From: Solirubrobacter pauli
Lineage (GTDB): Bacteria; Actinomycetota; Thermoleophilia; Solirubrobacterales; Solirubrobacteraceae
Direction: 5' to 3'
NCBI RefSeq assembly: GCF_003633755.1
Contig: NZ_RBIL01000001.1
Location: forward strand, 1,039,426-1,103,425
Length of the DNA stretch: 64,000 nt
Shown: positions 26,892 to 35,645 of the stretch, one piece after another
Numbering within the stretch: the stretch's first letter is position 1
Layout: each line of letters starts with the position of its first letter
The notes under the pieces: generated by a model
What the model was told of the DNA's origin: nothing
The model's database searches: none
What the model saw: the letters and a program-made list of their open reading frames with translations, nothing else
Made by a program: the position numbers and the translations under genes

Positions 26892-28306
26892 GCGTGCCGC
26901 GCACCCGCTCGCTTCCCGCCGCGCGCGCGGCCGTCGCCGGCGCGCTCGCGGCCGCGGCGCTCGCCGTGGCCACGTGCGGCGACGACCCCAAGCCGGCCGT
27001 GTCCGGCGGATCCACGCTCACCTCGACGCTGGTCGACTCCGACGGCGACGGCTTCCTCGAGGCCGGCCCCGGCGAGCCGCTCCGCGACCGTGGCGACGCG
27101 GCCCGCCTCGGCCGCACGCTCGTCACGTTCGGCCAGCTCACGGACACGCACGTCCGCGACGAGGAGTCCCCGGCGCGCGTGCCGTTCCTGGACCGCGTCG
27201 GCGGGCCGTTCACGTCCACGTTCCGCCCGCAGGAGGCGTTCAGCGCGCAGACCCTCGACGCCGCCGTCCGCGCGCTCAACCGCCAGAAGCCGGACGCCGT
27301 CTTCGTCACCGGCGACATCACCGACAACGCGCAACGCAACGAGCTGGACCTCGCGCTGGCCGTGCTCGGGGGTGGCAGAGTCACCCCGGACAGCGGCGCA
27401 CCCGGGTACCGCGGCGTCCAGCAGGCCGACTCCGCCGACCCGTTCTACTACCGCCCCGACTTCGACGCCCCGGCGCACCCGGGCACGCTCGCCCAGGCCC
27501 AGCGCCCGTTCACGGCCGCCGGCCTGGACGCGCCGTTCTACCCGCTCGTCGGCAACCACGACGTGCTCGCCCAGGGCGAGGTCCCGCCGAGCGACGCGAT
27601 CAACGCCCAGGCGACCGGCGACCGGATGGTCCAGGCGCTGGACCCCGAGCTCCTGGACCGCCTGCCGACGGAGGAGATCGACGCGCGCCGGGCCACGGAC
27701 GCCCTGCTGGCGTACGCCTTCCAGCTGCCGAGCGTGAGGGTCCCGGCCGACCGGGCGCGGCACCTGAACGAGCCGGGCGAAGCCGAGCGCAAGCTCGGCC
27801 ACGCGCAGATGGACTACACGGTCGACCTGACCGACCGGGTGCGCGCCGTCACCGTCGACACCGTCAACCGCGACGGCACCTCCCGCGCCCGCATCAACCC
27901 GCAGCAGCTGCAGCGGCTGGACGCGCAGCTCGACACCGACCGCTTCGTCGTCGTCTTCTCCCACAACCCGCTCACGCCCGAGGCGCTCGCCGTGCTCGAC
28001 CGCCACCCGAACGTCGTCGCGAGCATCGCGGGCAACAGCCACCGCAACCGCGTCACGCCGCGCGGCCGCTACTGGCAGATCAGCACGAGCTCCCTCGCCG
28101 ACTTCCCCCAGCAGGCGCGCATGTTCCGGCTGCGCGAGACGACGGACGGCGTCGCGCTGGAGACCTGGATGGTCGACCACGACGGGCGGGGTCTCGCGGG
28201 CACGAGCCGCGAGCTCGCCTACCTCGACGCGCAGGGCGGACGCCCGCAGCGATTCGCGGGTGCCGAGAAAGACCGCAACGTCCGCCTGTTCGTCACCGTT
28301 CCATAA
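26888..28306 (+). CDS. Secreted metallophosphoesterase
   Basis: The product has 472 residues. The N-terminus (residues 1-34) is a signal sequence ending AVATCGDD, possibly a weak lipobox. The calcineurin-like fold is seen from FGQLTDTHVRDE, VFVTGDITDNAQRNE, PLVGNHDV and VVFSHNP, with later GNSHRNR in place of the classical GHxH. It probably hydrolyses phosphoesters outside the cell. The ATG overlaps the FtsX-type gene stop by four bases, so it is co-expressed with that transporter, perhaps as a linked envelope function. Confidence 0.88.
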   Translation: MSVPRTRSLPAARAAVAGALAAAALAVATCGDDPKPAVSGGSTLTSTLVDSDGDGFLEAGPGEPLRDRGDAARLGRTLVTFGQLTDTHVRDEESPARVPFLDRVGGPFTSTFRPQEAFSAQTLDAAVRALNRQKPDAVFVTGDITDNAQRNELDLALAVLGGGRVTPDSGAPGYRGVQQADSADPFYYRPDFDAPAHPGTLAQAQRPFTAAGLDAPFYPLVGNHDVLAQGEVPPSDAINAQATGDRMVQALDPELLDRLPTEEIDARRATDALLAYAFQLPSVRVPADRARHLNEPGEAERKLGHAQMDYTVDLTDRVRAVTVDTVNRDGTSRARINPQQLQRLDAQLDTDRFVVVFSHNPLTPEALAVLDRHPNVVASIAGNSHRNRVTPRGRYWQISTSSLADFPQQARMFRLRETTDGVALETWMVDHDGRGLAGTSRELAYLDAQGGRPQRFAGAEKDRNVRLFVTVP

Positions 28307-28369
28307 CCCGCAACCATTTCCCCTCTCCGCCGTTTCACCGGCAGAGCATCTCAGCGAGAGGAGAAGTAC

Positions 28370-30535
28370 GTGATTTCCAGGGCTTTTCTGGGCACTTGTG
28401 CTGCCCTGAGCCTGGCTGTGGCGTGCCCGCAAGTGGGCACCGCGGCCGTGCAGGTCAGCCAGTCGGGCTGGCAGTGGGGCAACCCGACGCCGCAGGGCAA
28501 CACGGTGCGGGCGATCGACTTCGTCCAGGGCCGCGGGTACGCGATCGGCGACGACGGCACGGCCCTGCGCACCGACGACGGCGGCGCCACCTGGTCGGGC
28601 CTGCCGACCGGCACGTCGCTGGACCTCAACCGCGTCCAGGCCGTCACGCCGGACGTCGTGACGATCCTCGGCGGCGACGGGTGCGTGCTGCGTCGCTCCG
28701 ACGACGGCGGCCGGACCTTCCGCAAGTTCTACGTGCTGACCGAGATCAACTGCCCCGAGCCGGTCGCCGCGACGTACTTCATCACGCCGCAGATCGGCTA
28801 CCTGCTGCTGCGCAACGGCAACGTGCTGCGCACGACGGACGCGGGCGAGAGCTTCAGCCGCGTGACCGCGATCCCCGGCACCTCCGGCAGCGCGGGCGGC
28901 GGCAACGCGACCCCCGCGGACGCGATCTTCACCTCGCCCGACGCCGGCATCGTCTTCCTGGCGGGCTCCAACACCGCCTTCCGCACGACCGACGCGGGCG
29001 CCTCCTGGACGCCGGAGCCCGACGTCGCGCCCGGCAACGTGCAGCGCGTCAAGGCGATCGACGGGAACACGTTCTACGCGTTCGGCCCGAACACGCTGCT
29101 GCGCTCCGCGGACGCCGGCCAGACGTGGCAGGCCAAGCCGATCGCGGCGACGGTCACCGGCGTCAGCTGCGCGACCCTCGACCTCTGCCTGCTCACCACC
29201 GACCGCGGCGACCGCCTGCTGCGGACCGAGAACGGCGGTGACACGTTCGAGTCGATCACCGCCTCCACCGCGCCGCTCTACGCCGCCGGGTTCGCGAACC
29301 CGAGCCGCGCCGTCGCGGCCGGCAACGGCGGCGCCACGGCCGTCTCCGACGACGGCGGGCGCAACTACACGGCGGTCGGCGGGGACATCGCCGGCTCGTT
29401 CCAGTTCGGCCTGCGGCTCGGCCCCGCGCCGAACATCGCGCTCGCGCTCGGCGCGCGCGGCCAGCTCGCCCGCACGACCGACAACGGCGTCACCTGGAAG
29501 GCGATCAACGTCGCGACCTCCTCCGACATGCGCGACACGTCGTTCAGCAGCGAGAGCGAGGGCTACGCGCTCGACGTGCGCGGCGGCCTGTTCCGCACCA
29601 ACAACGGCGGCTCGAGCTGGCAGCCGATCGACCCCGGCACGACCAGCGCACCGCAGGCCGTGATCACCAGCGGCACGACCGTCCTGCTGGCCGGCCCGCG
29701 CGGTGTGCGCCGCGCCTCCGGCGGCGGGCAGTTCAGCCTCGCCGAGAGCCGTGCGCGCGTGGACGCGTTCGACCGCGCCGGCAGCGCGATCTTCGCCTAC
29801 GGCACGAACGCGATCATCCGCACCACCAACGGCGGCCGCGCGTGGAAGACGATCAAGCGGCCGGGCCGGCTCGCGGACCTGGAGATGACGTCCGCGAACG
29901 GCGGCTACGCGCTGACCACGAACGGCCGCGTGTGGCGCACCACCAACGGCGGCAAGCGCTGGAGCGAGCTGCCCGCGGTCGGCACCGGGCGGGGCCTCGC
30001 GCTCGCGTTCGGCTCCGCCACCGACGGCTACCTGACGCTCGAGGGCTACCCCGCCGACAACAACGTCGCCTACGTGCAGCGCACCACCGACGGCGGCAAG
30101 CACTGGCGTCCGCAGCGGATCGCGAGCGGCCGCTTCCCCGGCACGGAGGGCGTGATCAGCCCGAGCGCCGCCCGCTCGTACGCGCTGACCTCGACGCCCG
30201 CGGCGGGCGGGAACGTCTTCCGCAGCCTGTTCACCACCAGCTCCGGCGGCGACTTCGGCTCGCGCTCGACGATCTCGCTCTCCCGCGCGCGCCGTTCCGG
30301 CCGTACCGTCACCGTCAGCGGTCAGCTCAAGGGCGCGCAGGGCGGCGAGGCGATCGTCGTCTCGGCCCGCACCGGCTCCCGCTGGAGCGAGCAGGTGGTG
30401 ACCGCGGGCGCCAACGGCGGCCGCTTCACCGCGAGCTTCCGCGTCTCCGGACGCGTGCAGTTCGTCGCCCGCTGGGCCGGCGACTCCGGTCGCCAGGGCG
30501 CGGGCTCGTCCGTCCTCACACTGAAGAAGAAGTAG
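28370..30535 (+). CDS. Secreted Ycf48/BNR-type propeller protein
   Basis: The product has 721 residues. A signal peptide MISRAFLGTCAALSLAVACPQVGTAA comes first. About twelve repeats follow containing the blade phrases RTTDAG.SW, RTTDNGVTW, RTNNGGSSW, RTTNGGRAW and RTTDGGKHW. These are the Asp/Asn-Gly-Gly-x-x-Trp repeats of Ycf48-like and BNR propellers. A C-terminal Ig-like region (VTVSGQLKGAQGGEAIVVSAR) ends with LKKK. It starts with GTG after GAGAGGAG. It is probably a cell-surface or extracellular recognition protein; no enzyme residues are seen. Confidence 0.85.
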   Translation: MISRAFLGTCAALSLAVACPQVGTAAVQVSQSGWQWGNPTPQGNTVRAIDFVQGRGYAIGDDGTALRTDDGGATWSGLPTGTSLDLNRVQAVTPDVVTILGGDGCVLRRSDDGGRTFRKFYVLTEINCPEPVAATYFITPQIGYLLLRNGNVLRTTDAGESFSRVTAIPGTSGSAGGGNATPADAIFTSPDAGIVFLAGSNTAFRTTDAGASWTPEPDVAPGNVQRVKAIDGNTFYAFGPNTLLRSADAGQTWQAKPIAATVTGVSCATLDLCLLTTDRGDRLLRTENGGDTFESITASTAPLYAAGFANPSRAVAAGNGGATAVSDDGGRNYTAVGGDIAGSFQFGLRLGPAPNIALALGARGQLARTTDNGVTWKAINVATSSDMRDTSFSSESEGYALDVRGGLFRTNNGGSSWQPIDPGTTSAPQAVITSGTTVLLAGPRGVRRASGGGQFSLAESRARVDAFDRAGSAIFAYGTNAIIRTTNGGRAWKTIKRPGRLADLEMTSANGGYALTTNGRVWRTTNGGKRWSELPAVGTGRGLALAFGSATDGYLTLEGYPADNNVAYVQRTTDGGKHWRPQRIASGRFPGTEGVISPSAARSYALTSTPAAGGNVFRSLFTTSSGGDFGSRSTISLSRARRSGRTVTVSGQLKGAQGGEAIVVSARTGSRWSEQVVTAGANGGRFTASFRVSGRVQFVARWAGDSGRQGAGSSVLTLKKK

Positions 30536-30555
30536 GGCAACTACCCTCGTAGTCC

Positions 30556-30909
30556 ATGTCACTCGCCCGCGCCGTGGTCGGCGTCTCGTTCATCGCCACC
30601 GGGGTCTTGCACTTCGTGCGCCCGAAGCTGTACGAAGCGATCATGCCGCGCTACCTCCCGGCCCACCGTGAGCTCGTGCTCGCGAGCGGGGTGGCGGAGA
30701 TCGCCGGCGGCGCGGGCGTGCTGCATCCTTCCACGCGCCGCGCCGCGGGCTGGTGGCTGGTGGCCACGCTCGTGGGCGTCTTCCCGGCCAACGTCGAGAT
30801 GGCGTTGCATCCCGAGCGCTTCCGGAAGATCCCCAAGTCGTTGCTGTACGCACGCCTGCCCCTGCAGGGTGCGATGATCGCCTCGGTGTGGAAGACCGCG
30901 CTGCGCTAG
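30556..30909 (+). CDS. DoxX-like small membrane protein
   Basis: This 117-residue protein has four hydrophobic stretches, beginning SLARAVVGVSFIATGVLHFVRPKLYEAIMPRYLP, the typical DoxX/DUF4267-like opening. Then come ASGVAEIAGGAGVLHPSTRRAAGWWLVATLVGVFPANVEMAL and a final helix. Function is unknown. TACCCT lies eight bases before the ATG. The 3' end overlaps the phosphotransferase gene. Confidence 0.82.
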   Translation: MSLARAVVGVSFIATGVLHFVRPKLYEAIMPRYLPAHRELVLASGVAEIAGGAGVLHPSTRRAAGWWLVATLVGVFPANVEMALHPERFRKIPKSLLYARLPLQGAMIASVWKTALR

Positions 30910-31721
30910 AAGCGGCAGTCGCAGTCGCCCGGGCGAACGGGCTGCGCGTCGACGACGCCGTCATCCTCCGCGACCGGCTGAACGTGCTCGTGCACCTGCG
31001 GCCGGCGCCGGTCGTCGCCCGCGTGGCGGGCACGATCACGCGTGCACGCCAGGGGACGGCGTGGCAGGAGCGCGAGCTGAGCGTCGCCGGCCACCTTGCG
31101 CGCGCGGGCGCGCCCGTGGTCGCCCCGAGCGCCGAGCTGCCGCCCGGCCCGCACGTGCACGCGGGCCGCGTGCTCTCGTTCTGGGACTACGTGCCGCCCG
31201 CCGACCCGGTGGACGCGGCCGCGGCGGGCGAAGCGCTCGCGCACTGCCACGAGGCGCTGCGCACCTACGAGGGCTCGCTCCCGCTGCTCGGCACGCTCAC
31301 CGAGGCCGAGGCGCTGCTCGCCCGCCTGGCCGCCGAGGAGACGATCGACCCGGACACGGCGACGGACCTGCTGCTGCGCATCCACGAGCTCACGCCGATG
31401 CTCACCGAGCTGCGGTCCCCGGTCCAGCCACTCCACGGCGACGCCCACCTGGGCAACGTGCTCGGTGGACCGCTGTGGAACGACTGGGAGGACACGTGCC
31501 TCGGCCCGGTCGGGTGGGACGCCGCCTGCCTGCTCGCGGGGCGCCACGGCCGCGGGCGCCAGGAGGCGGCCTACGCCGCCTCCCGCATGGGCGTCGATCC
31601 GGGGGAGCTGGAGCTGTGGATCGACGCGCGCTCGCTGCAGGTCACGATCTGGCGCTACGTCAGCGCCGGCACCACGTCACCCTCGGGGTCGACCGGCGTG
31701 CGCGGCGACACGAGGATGTAG
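30888..31721 (+). CDS. Aminoglycoside phosphotransferase (APH) family kinase
   Basis: The product has 277 residues. The kinase-like fold is shown by RDRLNVLVHLRPAPVVARVAG, the catalytic HGDAHLGNVL and the metal-binding NDWEDTCLGPVGWDAACLL. These enzymes phosphorylate small molecules and need not confer resistance. The GTG at 30888 overlaps the DoxX-like gene by 22 bases; no other start precedes the conserved part. The last ~20 codons run antisense into the MFS exporter gene. Confidence 0.8.
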   Translation: MEDRAALEAAVAVARANGLRVDDAVILRDRLNVLVHLRPAPVVARVAGTITRARQGTAWQERELSVAGHLARAGAPVVAPSAELPPGPHVHAGRVLSFWDYVPPADPVDAAAAGEALAHCHEALRTYEGSLPLLGTLTEAEALLARLAAEETIDPDTATDLLLRIHELTPMLTELRSPVQPLHGDAHLGNVLGGPLWNDWEDTCLGPVGWDAACLLAGRHGRGRQEAAYAASRMGVDPGELELWIDARSLQVTIWRYVSAGTTSPSGSTGVRGDTRM

Positions 31722-33091
31722 GCCAGCAGCGCGCCGACGACGGCCATGCCGGCGCCGACCGTGATGGCCACCTGGAAGCCCTCGGTCATCGCGTTCGGCA
31801 GCGCGCTGCCCGCCTCCAGCGCGGAGTCGCGACGCGAGTTGGCGATCGAGGCCAGCACGGCGAGGCCGAGCGCGCCACCGATCTGCTGGCTCGTGTTGAT
31901 CAGGCCGGAGGCCAGGCCGGCCTCGTGCGGCTCGACGCCGGCGACCGCCGCGATCGTCATCGGCACGAACGCGAAGCCCAGGCCGAAGGCGCTGATGATC
32001 GACGGGAACAGGATGTCGCTGACGTAGCTGCCGCCGACCGAGATCTGCGAGAACCACAGCAGGCCGATGGCGGTCAGCAGCATGCCGGCGACCAGCACGG
32101 GGCGCACGCCGACGCGGGTGACGAGCGTCGAGGCGACGCCCGCGGAGACGATGATGCCGCCCGCGAGCGGGAGGTAGCCGAGGCCGGTCTCGAGCGCGTC
32201 GAAGCCGAGCACCTGCTGCAGGTAGAGCGAGATGAAGAAGAACATCGAGAACAGCGAGGCCGCGACCAGCAGGCCCGTGATGTTCACGCCGCGCACGGTG
32301 CGCAGCCGGAAGATGCCCGGGAACGGGACGAGCGGAGCCTTGTTGCGGCGCTCGATCACGTAGAACGCGCCGAGGATGACGACCGCGATGCCGACGAGCA
32401 GGAGCGTCTCGGCGGACGTCCAGCCGGCGTCGTTGGCGTTCACCAGCGAGTAGACGAGCAGCGAGAGGCCGGCGGTGACCGTGACCGCGCCCGCGATGTC
32501 GAAGTGGCGGTGACCGTCCTGGCGCGACTCGGGCAGCAGGCGCGGGGCGATCGCCGCGGCGGCGAGGCCGATCGGCACGTTCACGAACAGCACCCACTCC
32601 CAGCCGGCCCACTCGGTGAGCATGCCGCCGAGGAGCACGCCGGCGGCACCACCGGAGCCGGCGACCGCACCCCAGACGCCCATGGCCTTGTTGCGCTCGG
32701 CGCCCTCCTTGAACAGCTCGGTGACGAGCGAGAGCGCGGCGGGCGAGAGCAGGGCGGCGCCGAGACCCTGGACGGCGCGCGCGGCGATCAGCCAGATGTC
32801 GCTCTGGGCCAGGCCACCCGCGAGGGAGGCGCCGGCGAACAGCACGAGGCCGAGGATGAAGAGCCGTCGCCGGCCGAGCAGGTCGGCGAGACGACCGCCG
32901 AGCAGCAGGAAGCCGCCGAAGGTGAGCGTGTACGCGTTGACGACCCACGAGAGGTCGTCCGGGCTGAAGTCGAGCGCCGTCCCGATCGAGGGCAGCGCGA
33001 CGTTCACGATCGACGCGTCGAGCACGACGACGAATTGCGCCAGTGCGAGAAGTGCCAGCGCCAACCAGCGCCGGTCTGTGGTGGAAGACAT
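31655..33091 (-). CDS. MFS transporter, DHA2 (EmrB/QacA) family
   Basis: This 478-residue protein has 14 predicted helices. Motifs include VVLDASIVNVALPSIG in helix 1 and GRLADLLGRRRLFILG in loop 2-3 (MFS motif A), with WEWVLFVNVPIGLAA typical of DHA2 drug exporters. It is expected to export hydrophobic drugs by proton antiport. It is divergent from a TetR gene 95 bases away with a palindrome between, so substrate-induced derepression is likely. The 3' end overlaps the APH gene by 67 bases. Confidence 0.93.
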   Translation of the reverse strand: MSSTTDRRWLALALLALAQFVVVLDASIVNVALPSIGTALDFSPDDLSWVVNAYTLTFGGFLLLGGRLADLLGRRRLFILGLVLFAGASLAGGLAQSDIWLIAARAVQGLGAALLSPAALSLVTELFKEGAERNKAMGVWGAVAGSGGAAGVLLGGMLTEWAGWEWVLFVNVPIGLAAAAIAPRLLPESRQDGHRHFDIAGAVTVTAGLSLLVYSLVNANDAGWTSAETLLLVGIAVVILGAFYVIERRNKAPLVPFPGIFRLRTVRGVNITGLLVAASLFSMFFFISLYLQQVLGFDALETGLGYLPLAGGIIVSAGVASTLVTRVGVRPVLVAGMLLTAIGLLWFSQISVGGSYVSDILFPSIISAFGLGFAFVPMTIAAVAGVEPHEAGLASGLINTSQQIGGALGLAVLASIANSRRDSALEAGSALPNAMTEGFQVAITVGAGMAVVGALLAYILVSPRTPVDPEGDVVPALT

Positions 33092-33186
33092 GGAGAGACC
33101 CCTGGGGAGGAAGTGGAAGTGGAGTTCCGTTTCAACTTAGACGATACGGAGTTGCCATTCCGTTTGTCAAGCCCTACAGTCGACGT
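33092..33186. promoter_or_regulatory. Divergent MFS/TetR promoter with palindromic operator
   Basis: The palindrome ACGGA-N8-TCCGT lies at 33146-33163. Rightward, TTGCCA (33152-33157), 17 bases and TACAGT (33175-33180) form a promoter whose start falls on the tetR-type ATG at 33187. Leftward, TTGACA (33166-33171 in complement) and TATCGT 18 bases on serve the exporter. The operator covers the rightward -35 and the leftward spacer, so one bound repressor could shut both. A related half site GGAGTTCCGT lies at 33121-33130. Confidence 0.72.
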
Positions 33187-33774
33187 ATGACCCAAGCCGC
33201 CCAGCGCCCGCTCAGAGCCGATGCGCGTCGCAACCGCGAGCGGGTCCTGGAGGGCGCCCGGGAGGTGTTCGCCGAGCACGGGCGCGACGCCCAGATGGAC
33301 GACGTCGCCAAGCGCGCGGGCGTCGGCGTCGGCACCGTGTACCGGCACTTCCCGACGAAGGAGGCGCTGGTCGCGGCGCTCGCGGTCTCACTGTTCGAGA
33401 AGGTCCTGCAGGCCGGGCGCGACGCGCTCGAGCACGAGGACCCCTGGGAGGCGCTCACGAACGCGCTGTGGACCGGCGGCGAGACGCTCTCGTCCGACCG
33501 TGCGTTCACCGAGATCGTCGGCCAGGCCGAGGTCCCGTTCTCCCCGGAGCTCCAGACGGAGATGTACGAGGTCTACTCGACCCTGCTCGACCGGGCCAAG
33601 GCCTCCGGCGACCTGCGCCCGGACATCGTCATGGACGACATCCCGATGTTCATGTGCGGCATCGGCATGGCGACGGTCAAGCCGCACTGCTGCCCGAACG
33701 CCTGGCGCCGGCATTTGACGGTGCTGATCGACGGCCTGCGCGCCGACAACGCCTCGGGTCCGCTGCCGTCGTAG
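33187..33774 (+). CDS. TetR-family transcriptional regulator
   Basis: The product has 195 residues. The N-terminal DNA-binding domain is clear: RRNRERVLEGAREVFAEHGRDAQMDDVAKRAGVGVGTVYRHFPTKEALVAAL. The C-terminal ligand domain is less conserved and has Cys pairs (MFMCGIG, PHCCPNAW). The ATG at 33187 lies six bases after TACAGT, so the mRNA should be leaderless. It is the probable repressor of the divergent DHA2 exporter and of itself. Confidence 0.93.
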   Translation: MTQAAQRPLRADARRNRERVLEGAREVFAEHGRDAQMDDVAKRAGVGVGTVYRHFPTKEALVAALAVSLFEKVLQAGRDALEHEDPWEALTNALWTGGETLSSDRAFTEIVGQAEVPFSPELQTEMYEVYSTLLDRAKASGDLRPDIVMDDIPMFMCGIGMATVKPHCCPNAWRRHLTVLIDGLRADNASGPLPS

Positions 33775-33784
33775 CATCGGAGGG

Positions 33785-35605
33785 ATGAGCTCCCCCGATA
33801 CCGTGAGCGACCCCGAGCTGCAGGAGGTCGCGTGGGACCTCACCGATCTGCTGAACGGCGCGGGTGACCAGGATCCGCAGGCCGGCGTCGACGCACTGCT
33901 GGCCGACGCGCAGGCGCGAGCCGACCGGTTCGCCGACACCTACGCCGGCAAGCTGGCCGAGATCGACGGCGCCGGGCTCGTCGGCGCGATGCGCGAGCTG
34001 GCCGAGATCGAGGAGATCGCGGCCCGCGCGGGCACGTACGCCCACCTGGCGTTCAGCGTCGACACCCAGTCGCCGGCCAACGGCGCGCTGCTTCAGCGCG
34101 TCGAGGAGAAGGGCACGGCGATCGAGACCAAGCTGCTGTTCTTCCACCTCGAGTGGGCGGCGCTCGACGACGCCAAGGCCGACGAGCTGCTGGCGACGGA
34201 CGGCCTGGACTTCGCGCGCCACCACCTGGCGACCGCGCGCCGCTACCGCCCGCACCTGCTGAGCGAGCCCGAGGAGCGCATCCTCACCGAGAAGCAGCTG
34301 TCGGGCCGCAGCGCCTGGACGCGGCTGTTCGAGGAGCAGACCGCGTCGATCACGGTCGACCTGCCCGACGCCGGCGAGGTGCCGCTGGACGCCGCGCTCT
34401 CGCAGCTGTTCCACCCGGACCGCAGCGTGCGCCAGGACGTCGCCGCGCGCGTCACGACGGCGCTGCAGCCGGGCCTGCGCACGCGGGCCTACGCGTTCAA
34501 CACGCTGCTCGCCGACAAGATGACCGACGACCGGCTGCGCAACTACCCGCACTGGCTGGCGGCGCGCAACCTGTCCAACGAGGCGTCGGACGAGTCCGTG
34601 CAGGCGCTGGTCGACGCGGTCCGCGGGCGCTACGAGCTCGCGCGGCGCTGGTACCGGCTGAAGGCGAAGCTGCTGGGCGTCGACAAGCTCGCCGACTACG
34701 ACCGGATGGCCGCGGTCACGCAGGACAACGAGAAGATCGCCTGGCCCGAGGCCAAGCGGATCGTGCGCGAGTCCTACGCGAACTTCTCCGGCGAGCTGGG
34801 CGGCATCATCGACCAGTTCCTCGAGAACCCGTGGATCGACGGCCCGGTGCGGCCGGGCAAGCGCGGCGGCGCGTTCTGCTCGTACGGCGTGCCGAGCGAG
34901 CACCCGTACGTGCTCCTGAACTACACGCACCTGCGCCGGGACGTCCTCACGCTCGCGCACGAGCTGGGCCACGGCGTGCACGCGGTGCTCGGCGGGTCGC
35001 AGGGCGTCTTCCACATGGCGACGCCGCTGACGCTGGCCGAGACCGCGTCGGTGTTCGGCGAGACGCTCGTGTTCGGCGAGCTGCTCGAGGCCTCTCCCAC
35101 GCCCGAGTCGCGCCTGTCGCTGCTCGCGGAGTCGATCGAGGGCTCGATCGCGACGGTGTTCCGCCAGATCGCGATGAACCGCTTCGAGCACCTCGTGCAC
35201 ACCGCGCGGCGCGAGGAGGGCGAGATCTCCGTCGAGCAGTTCGGCGAGCTGTGGGCCACCTCGCAGGAGGAGATGCTGGGTGACTCCGTCGAGATCACCG
35301 AGGGCTACAAGTCCTGGTGGTCCTACGTCCCCCACTTCGTCGCCTCGCCGGGCTACGTGTACGCGTACGCCTACGGGCAGCTGCTCGCGCTCGCCGTCTA
35401 CGGCCGCTTCGAGGAAGAGGGCCCGGGCTTCGAGGCCGACTACGTGAACCTGCTCCGCGCGGGCGGCTCCAAGTCGCCGGAGGAGCTGGGCAAGATCGTC
35501 GGCGTCGACCTCGCCGACCCGGGCTTCTGGGACAAGGGCCTGGACCTCGTCGAGCGCAAGCTCGACGCCGCCGAGCAGGCCGCGAAGGACGCCGGCCGGA
35601 TTTGA
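33785..35605 (+). CDS. pepF: Oligoendopeptidase F family (M3) zinc peptidase
   Basis: This 606-residue cytoplasmic peptidase has the zinc motif HELGHGVHAVLG near residue 395, with the third ligand in ETASVFGETLVFGELL. The family phrases GKRGGAFCSYGVPSEHPYVLLNYTHLRRDVLTLAHELGH and HFVASPGYVYAYAYGQLLALAVYGRF are also present. It degrades short peptides. GGAGGG precedes the ATG, and TAGCAT (overlapping the previous stop) is seven bases upstream, so it may be transcribed alone. Confidence 0.94.
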   Translation: MSSPDTVSDPELQEVAWDLTDLLNGAGDQDPQAGVDALLADAQARADRFADTYAGKLAEIDGAGLVGAMRELAEIEEIAARAGTYAHLAFSVDTQSPANGALLQRVEEKGTAIETKLLFFHLEWAALDDAKADELLATDGLDFARHHLATARRYRPHLLSEPEERILTEKQLSGRSAWTRLFEEQTASITVDLPDAGEVPLDAALSQLFHPDRSVRQDVAARVTTALQPGLRTRAYAFNTLLADKMTDDRLRNYPHWLAARNLSNEASDESVQALVDAVRGRYELARRWYRLKAKLLGVDKLADYDRMAAVTQDNEKIAWPEAKRIVRESYANFSGELGGIIDQFLENPWIDGPVRPGKRGGAFCSYGVPSEHPYVLLNYTHLRRDVLTLAHELGHGVHAVLGGSQGVFHMATPLTLAETASVFGETLVFGELLEASPTPESRLSLLAESIEGSIATVFRQIAMNRFEHLVHTARREEGEISVEQFGELWATSQEEMLGDSVEITEGYKSWWSYVPHFVASPGYVYAYAYGQLLALAVYGRFEEEGPGFEADYVNLLRAGGSKSPEELGKIVGVDLADPGFWDKGLDLVERKLDAAEQAAKDAGRI

Positions 35606-35645
35606 AGCAGGGACATCCCCTCCGCCCCACCCCGATCATCCGTCC

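Noticed and set aside
28500-30000. Repeated GACGGCGG-type motifs
   Set aside because: They encode the Asp-Gly-Gly blade motif of the propeller and are explained by the protein repeats.
30888-31721. Calling the APH-family gene an aminoglycoside resistance gene
   Set aside because: Only the general kinase motifs are present; the family includes many kinases unrelated to resistance.
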